A stretch of 7,411 bases of DNA from Alphaproteobacteria bacterium. Lineage in GTDB: Bacteria; Pseudomonadota; Alphaproteobacteria; Rs-D84. The position numbers and the translations under genes were made by a program. The stretch's first letter is position 1, and each line of letters starts with the position of its first letter. The stretch covers positions 1 to 7,411 of the forward strand of contig JAEDOP010000031.1 in NCBI GenBank assembly GCA_016301865.1. The letters run 5' to 3'. Below, one piece after another: positions 5,177 through 7,411 of the stretch. The notes beneath the pieces are model-generated. The model was not told the origin of the DNA. It saw only the letters and a program-made list of their open reading frames with translations, and searched no databases.

Positions 5177-5828
5177 ACTATTATCATTTGATAAAATCCC
5201 CAGCACCCAGGATTATGCCCTGGAATTAATTGCGTCTGGACGTGCAACCGACCATACGGCGATATTGGCTGCGGCCCAGTCTGCGGGGCGTGGTCGCATG
5301 CGTCGTACGTGGGTATCGCACCACGGCAACCTGTATATCAGTTTTATTTTTTCGTCCCCCGAACGCGATGCCCGTCTGTCTTATTCTGTTGGTGTTGCAA
5401 TTGCAGAAACAATTGCGTCATTTGGTATTCGTCCAACAATAAAATGGCCAAATGACATCCTGGTTGATGGGAACAAGATTGCCGGCGTACTAATTGAATA
5501 TTCGGGCGACTTTGTCGTGGTGGGCATCGGTATAAATGTGAATTCAAATCCGACGGTTGATCGATATAAAACGACCAAGATGGACAATTATTCTGAAATT
5601 CCTATGAATGAATTGTTGGGTCGTCTGATGCGTAATATGGACAAATGGCGTCGCAGCGATTTTCGTGCGGTGCGTGCACGCTGGACTGAATTGGCGGCGT
5701 GTATAAATCGCCCCATTAAATACCAGGGCGAGGTTGCCGAACTGGTTGGAATCAATGAAAATGGCGCATTGGTTTTGCGTCGTGGAACACGTTATTTATT
5801 GGTCTATGGGGACGAGATTACTGTATAA
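5163..5828 (+). CDS. birA: Biotin-[acetyl-CoA-carboxylase] ligase
   Basis: This cytoplasmic enzyme activates biotin with ATP to biotinyl-AMP and attaches it to the lysine of biotin carrier protein (AccB) and other biotin enzymes. The 221-residue sequence shows the key motifs: STQDYALE (14-21), GRGRMRRTW for biotinyl-AMP binding (42-50), GNLYISF, KWPNDI (94-99), KIAGVLIE (105-112) and GIGINVN (121-127). A short C-terminal SH3-like domain (about 186-221) follows. There is no N-terminal winged helix, so it is a monofunctional ligase that cannot itself repress bio genes. The start is TTG at 5163, inside the end of the upstream gene, with GGGG (5150-5153) 9 bases before it; no better start keeps the first conserved motif. 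In many alphaproteobacteria birA is followed by coaX; here phage-like genes follow instead. Confidence 0.93.
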   Translation: MANYKLLSFDKIPSTQDYALELIASGRATDHTAILAAAQSAGRGRMRRTWVSHHGNLYISFIFSSPERDARLSYSVGVAIAETIASFGIRPTIKWPNDILVDGNKIAGVLIEYSGDFVVVGIGINVNSNPTVDRYKTTKMDNYSEIPMNELLGRLMRNMDKWRRSDFRAVRARWTELAACINRPIKYQGEVAELVGINENGALVLRRGTRYLLVYGDEITV

Positions 5829-5862
5829 AATGCCGGAATTCCGCGGGTTTGAAAATAATGTC

Positions 5863-5891
5863 TTGACTTTTTGTTGAATTTGTGATAATAT
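5863..5891 (+). promoter_or_regulatory. Strong promoter ahead of the phage lysis genes
   Basis: TTGACT (5863-5868), a 17-base spacer and TAATAT (5886-5891), with TG one base upstream of the -10 (5883-5884), form an extended -10 promoter. Transcription would start near 5898. Confidence 0.65.
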
Positions 5892-5918
5892 ACAGAACAT
5901 AAACAGCACAAATTCTGT

Positions 5919-5945
5919 CCACATCCATCGCGTTGTGGTTTTTTT
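5919..5945 (+). terminator. Weak upstream terminator-like hairpin
   Basis: CCACA (5919-5923) and TGTGG (5934-5938) form a 5-bp stem with a 10-base loop, followed by seven T (5939-5945). The short stem suggests partial termination. Confidence 0.45.
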
Positions 5946-5949
5946 ATTG

Positions 5950-5981
5950 CCCATGCATTTTATGCATGGGTTTTTATTTTT
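5950..5981 (+). terminator. Strong Rho-independent terminator before the lysis genes
   Basis: CCCATGCAT (5950-5958) and ATGCATGGG (5962-5970) pair perfectly around a TTT loop and are followed by TTTTTATTTTT (5971-5981). Confidence 0.85.
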
Positions 5982-6001
5982 AACAACTGTGGGACAATCA
6001 A

Positions 6002-6418
6002 ATGCAAATGACCTTAGTTAAAAATCCAGACACGTCTGGACACATGAACCTGGCATACAAAGTCGCGCGCGTTGTTTATGCGCATACCGGTGGTGTATCA
6101 CTGCCATTGGTATGTGCATTTACATCCATGATAAAAAATTTATCAGATGCGTCCGGCGTCGATATATCAAATTTGATTATGGACCAGACAATTTTTCCTG
6201 CATTATCCGCGGGGAATGAAAATCATTCACGGTTGCATGTTGCGGCAAACACACGCGCATTTCAAATGTGTGTTCGTACAGCATGCCGTATGCTGATGGG
6301 CCAGTTGCCTGATTCATGTTATGGCGCAACCAGATTTCATGCATCCGATATAATTCCCGCATGGGCAACATCGCGTGGATATATTGCAGACATTGACGGC
6401 ATCCTGTTTTATTTATAG
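6002..6418 (+). CDS. SleB/CwlJ-like cell-wall hydrolase, phage endolysin type, with degenerate active site
   Basis: The C-terminus of this 138-residue protein matches the end of the Hydrolase_2 (SleB/CwlJ) family: GATRFHASDIIPAWA (108-122) and GILFYL at the end, comparable to the usual GATHFH, P-WA and FYR patterns. The family acts on peptidoglycan, and in phage clusters it serves as endolysin. Near the N-terminus, VVYAHTGG (24-31) lies where the family usually reads YGEARGE; the conserved glutamate appears to be His28. It may therefore be inactive, use another residue, or be a diverged member. There is no signal peptide, as expected for a holin-dependent lysin, and a holin-like gene follows. 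The ATG at 6002 has GGGA 7 bases upstream; a second in-frame ATG lies at 6008. Confidence 0.62.
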   Translation: MQMTLVKNPDTSGHMNLAYKVARVVYAHTGGVSLPLVCAFTSMIKNLSDASGVDISNLIMDQTIFPALSAGNENHSRLHVAANTRAFQMCVRTACRMLMGQLPDSCYGATRFHASDIIPAWATSRGYIADIDGILFYL

Positions 6419-6429
6419 GGGGTGTGTTT

Positions 6430-6627
6430 ATGCAACGAATAATACGTGGTGGATATCTGGCGGGATATCGCACATACATAATTTCTGCGACGGGGATATT
6501 GTCGGCCATTGGTGCATATTTGGTTGGCGATACAGACCTGTTTTCTATGTTGCAGGCAATATTTACACTGGCGGGGATATACTTTCTGCGCCGTTCAAAT
6601 GAAACCAAAGGAAAAGAAAATGGATAA
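6430..6627 (+). CDS. Small holin-like membrane protein
   Basis: The 65-residue product begins MQRIIRGGYLAGYRTYI and has two hydrophobic segments (about 14-33 and 38-54) joined by a short GDTD turn, then a charged tail (RRSNETKGKENG). Size, topology, the GYRTYI start pattern and position right after the cell-wall hydrolase fit a phage holin, which would make holes in the inner membrane to release the lysin. I use the ATG at 6430, 7 bases after GGGGG (6418-6422); a GTG at 6424 would sit almost on the ribosome site. The gene starts 11 bases after the lysin stop and overlaps the next gene by 8 bases. Confidence 0.62.
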   Translation: MQRIIRGGYLAGYRTYIISATGILSAIGAYLVGDTDLFSMLQAIFTLAGIYFLRRSNETKGKENG

Positions 6628-7276
6628 CTTCCCAGAAAAATTTCGTAATGACGATGGCACATTAAATACAGCAGCCTTGATGAATTCATACACGGAACTG
6701 GAAAAAAAGATTGGTTCAATGATATCGATTCCAAATGAAAATTCAGATGAAGTTGCACGTCAAAAATTTAATCGTGCAATTGGCGTGCCGGAAAATGCAT
6801 CCGAATACCCAACACATGAATTGTATGATGATGAAAACCTGCGTCAAAAATTTTTTGAAATCGGTTTAACAAAAAAACAGGTTGAAAAAATTTATGATAT
6901 TGCAAATGAATTTCTATCACCTGTGATATCAGATTTATTTTCTGCGCGTGATGAATCCACCGCGATGAATGAATTAAAAACTTTCTTTGGCAGTGATGAA
7001 AAAATGATTGATAATTTACGCGCGATAAATGCGTTTGGTGAACGGTTTTTACCACATGATGCATTTGAATCACTGTGCGCTACACCCCAGGGAATTCAAA
7101 GCATGTACAAAATGATGCAATCAATCGAGCCGACAATAAAAACAGACAAAAACGAAAATGAAAATTTGTCTGATTCAGATTTGCGACGCATGATGCGCGA
7201 TCCGAAATATTGGCGTGATAATGACGTGGAATACATTCGCAAAATAGAAAACGGATTTAAAAAATTGTATTCATAA
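6620..7276 (+). CDS. Phage scaffold / capsid-assembly-like protein
   Basis: This 218-residue, highly charged, mostly helical protein resembles the capsid-assembly (T7 gp9-like scaffold) proteins of alphaproteobacterial prophages. It has an N-terminal FPEKFRNDDGTLN, a linker with GVPENASEY, FFEIGLTKKQVEKIYDIANE (78-97), FGSDEKM, and the C-terminal SDLRRMMRDPKYWRDND, ending FKKLYS. Such proteins shape the procapsid and are not in the mature particle. The ATG at 6620 overlaps the holin stop by 8 bases, with AAAGGAAAAG upstream; in-frame codons before it run through the holin gene and are not expected to be used. The next gene, with its own promoter, is in the place of the major capsid gene, as in T7, where the scaffold precedes the capsid. 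The family call is from remembered pattern, not a search. Confidence 0.62.
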   Translation: MDNFPEKFRNDDGTLNTAALMNSYTELEKKIGSMISIPNENSDEVARQKFNRAIGVPENASEYPTHELYDDENLRQKFFEIGLTKKQVEKIYDIANEFLSPVISDLFSARDESTAMNELKTFFGSDEKMIDNLRAINAFGERFLPHDAFESLCATPQGIQSMYKMMQSIEPTIKTDKNENENLSDSDLRRMMRDPKYWRDNDVEYIRKIENGFKKLYS

Positions 7277-7299
7277 TTTGAATAAATGCACTTTTCTAC

Positions 7300-7328
7300 T
7301 TTACTAAGTTTTGTAATTACGATAAAAT
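7300..7328 (+). promoter_or_regulatory. Promoter candidate for the gene starting at 7389
   Basis: TTTACT (7300-7305), a 17-base spacer and TAAAAT (7323-7328) lie just after the scaffold gene. Transcription would start near 7335, at the foot of a hairpin. Confidence 0.5.
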
Positions 7329-7335
7329 GTGATTA

Positions 7336-7356
7336 AGAACAAAACAGATTTGTTCT
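7336..7356 (+). promoter_or_regulatory. Leader hairpin in front of the probable capsid gene
   Basis: AGAACAAA (7336-7343) and TTTGTTCT (7349-7356) form a perfect 8-bp stem with the loop ACAGA, at or next to the predicted 5' end of the transcript. There is no T-tract right after it, so it is not a terminator. It may stabilise the mRNA, or the same dyad may be an operator in DNA. Confidence 0.5.
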
Positions 7357-7388
7357 GTCCAAAACTTTTTAGATTAAGGAGAGAAAGA

Positions 7389-7411
7389 ATGGCATTTTTA
7401 TTCAAAAGAAA
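7389..7411 (+). CDS. Start of the next phage gene, possibly major capsid (partial)
   Basis: Only seven codons are visible (MAFLFKR). The ATG has the strongest ribosome site in the window, AAGGAG at 7376-7381, 7 bases upstream, plus its own promoter and leader hairpin. Together with its place after a scaffold-like gene, this suggests a highly expressed capsid protein, but the coding sequence seen is too short to confirm. Confidence 0.55.

Larger units (their letters stand above)
5898..5981 (+). ncRNA. Short leader or small RNA with two tandem terminator-like hairpins
   Basis: Directly after a strong promoter the sequence can form two hairpins: CCACA/TGTGG with seven T, then a perfect 9-bp CCCATGCAT/ATGCATGGG with a T-rich tail. 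This gives a discrete transcript of roughly 50 or 85 bases. It ends 20 bases before the next gene, so it is either an independent small RNA or an attenuated leader controlling the lysis genes. No family recognised. Confidence 0.5.
6002..7411 (+). mobile_element. Partial prophage or domesticated phage cluster (lysis and capsid-assembly genes)
   Basis: Cell-wall hydrolase-like, holin-like and scaffold-like genes follow one another on one strand with short gaps or overlaps, then a further gene runs off the window. Together these are phage late functions. The left boundary is unclear and is probably between birA (ends 5828) and 6002. No integrase or attachment repeat is visible, so whether it is an intact prophage, a remnant or a gene-transfer-agent-like cluster cannot be decided. 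Confidence 0.6.

Noticed and set aside
5833..5850. CGGAATTCCG palindrome after birA as a terminator
   Set aside because: The stem would have almost no loop and only three T follow; too weak to call.
6509..6619. Longer start for the scaffold-like protein
   Set aside because: The extra 37 codons run antiparallel in sense to nothing conserved and lie inside the holin gene in another frame; the ATG at 6620 has a ribosome site and begins the family pattern.
1..7411. tRNA genes, CRISPR repeats, insertion-sequence ends, attachment repeats
   Set aside because: None seen on reading both strands; attachment repeats would need the far side of the phage cluster to recognise.

Overview
Organism. Base composition is moderately AT-rich and the coding strand favours CGT/CGC, GAA, GAT and AAA codons. 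The MotA-like/OmpA-like pair (NPWPGFVDLF signature), the short HTH protein (DPTTFNKSK, RWPS signature) and the scaffold-like phage protein all resemble alphaproteobacterial families. I infer an uncultured, possibly host-associated alphaproteobacterium; the window itself does not prove the exact lineage. No rRNA, tRNA, CRISPR array, insertion sequence or integrase was seen.

Layout. 1-187 holds the 3' end of an unrecognised gene. 256-2172 is a two-gene operon for a proton-channel (MotA/TolQ/ExbB-type) protein and a membrane-anchored coiled-coil protein with an OmpA-type peptidoglycan-binding domain, closed by a clean terminator. 2252-2552 is a small gene whose two halves lie in different frames, joined at a run of eight A. 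It meets tail to tail a minus-strand gene (2509-2994) for a cysteine-rich single-pass membrane protein. 3134-4018 encodes a CorA-type divalent-cation transporter. The ~400-base gap at 4019-4417 is not empty. On the minus strand it reads as a complete small-RNA gene: promoter, three hairpins with pyrimidine-rich anti-Shine-Dalgarno loops, and a terminator. 4418-4663 is a stand-alone HTH regulator. 4757-5828 is a two-gene overlapping unit: an OmpR-type winged-helix protein, apparently leaderless, and biotin protein ligase (BirA).

Phage part. From about 5860 the content changes. There is a promoter, a short transcript with two terminator-like hairpins, a degenerate SleB/CwlJ-like cell-wall hydrolase, a small holin-like membrane protein, a scaffold/capsid-assembly-like protein, and the first codons of a gene with its own promoter, leader hairpin and strong ribosome site (a likely capsid gene). 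This looks like one edge or an internal part of a prophage or domesticated phage cluster next to host birA.

How it fits together. The most novel element is the minus-strand RNA at about 4041-4234. Its loops mimic the 16S rRNA 3' tail and are exactly complementary to the GAGAGA-type ribosome sites of some genes in this window (1060, 4418, 7389), while the other genes use G-run sites. A second unexplained signal is a motif (AGAACA, AAACAG, TTCTGTCCA, in that order) that occurs just after both phage promoters. Its core TCTGTCCA also occurs upstream of the HTH regulator.
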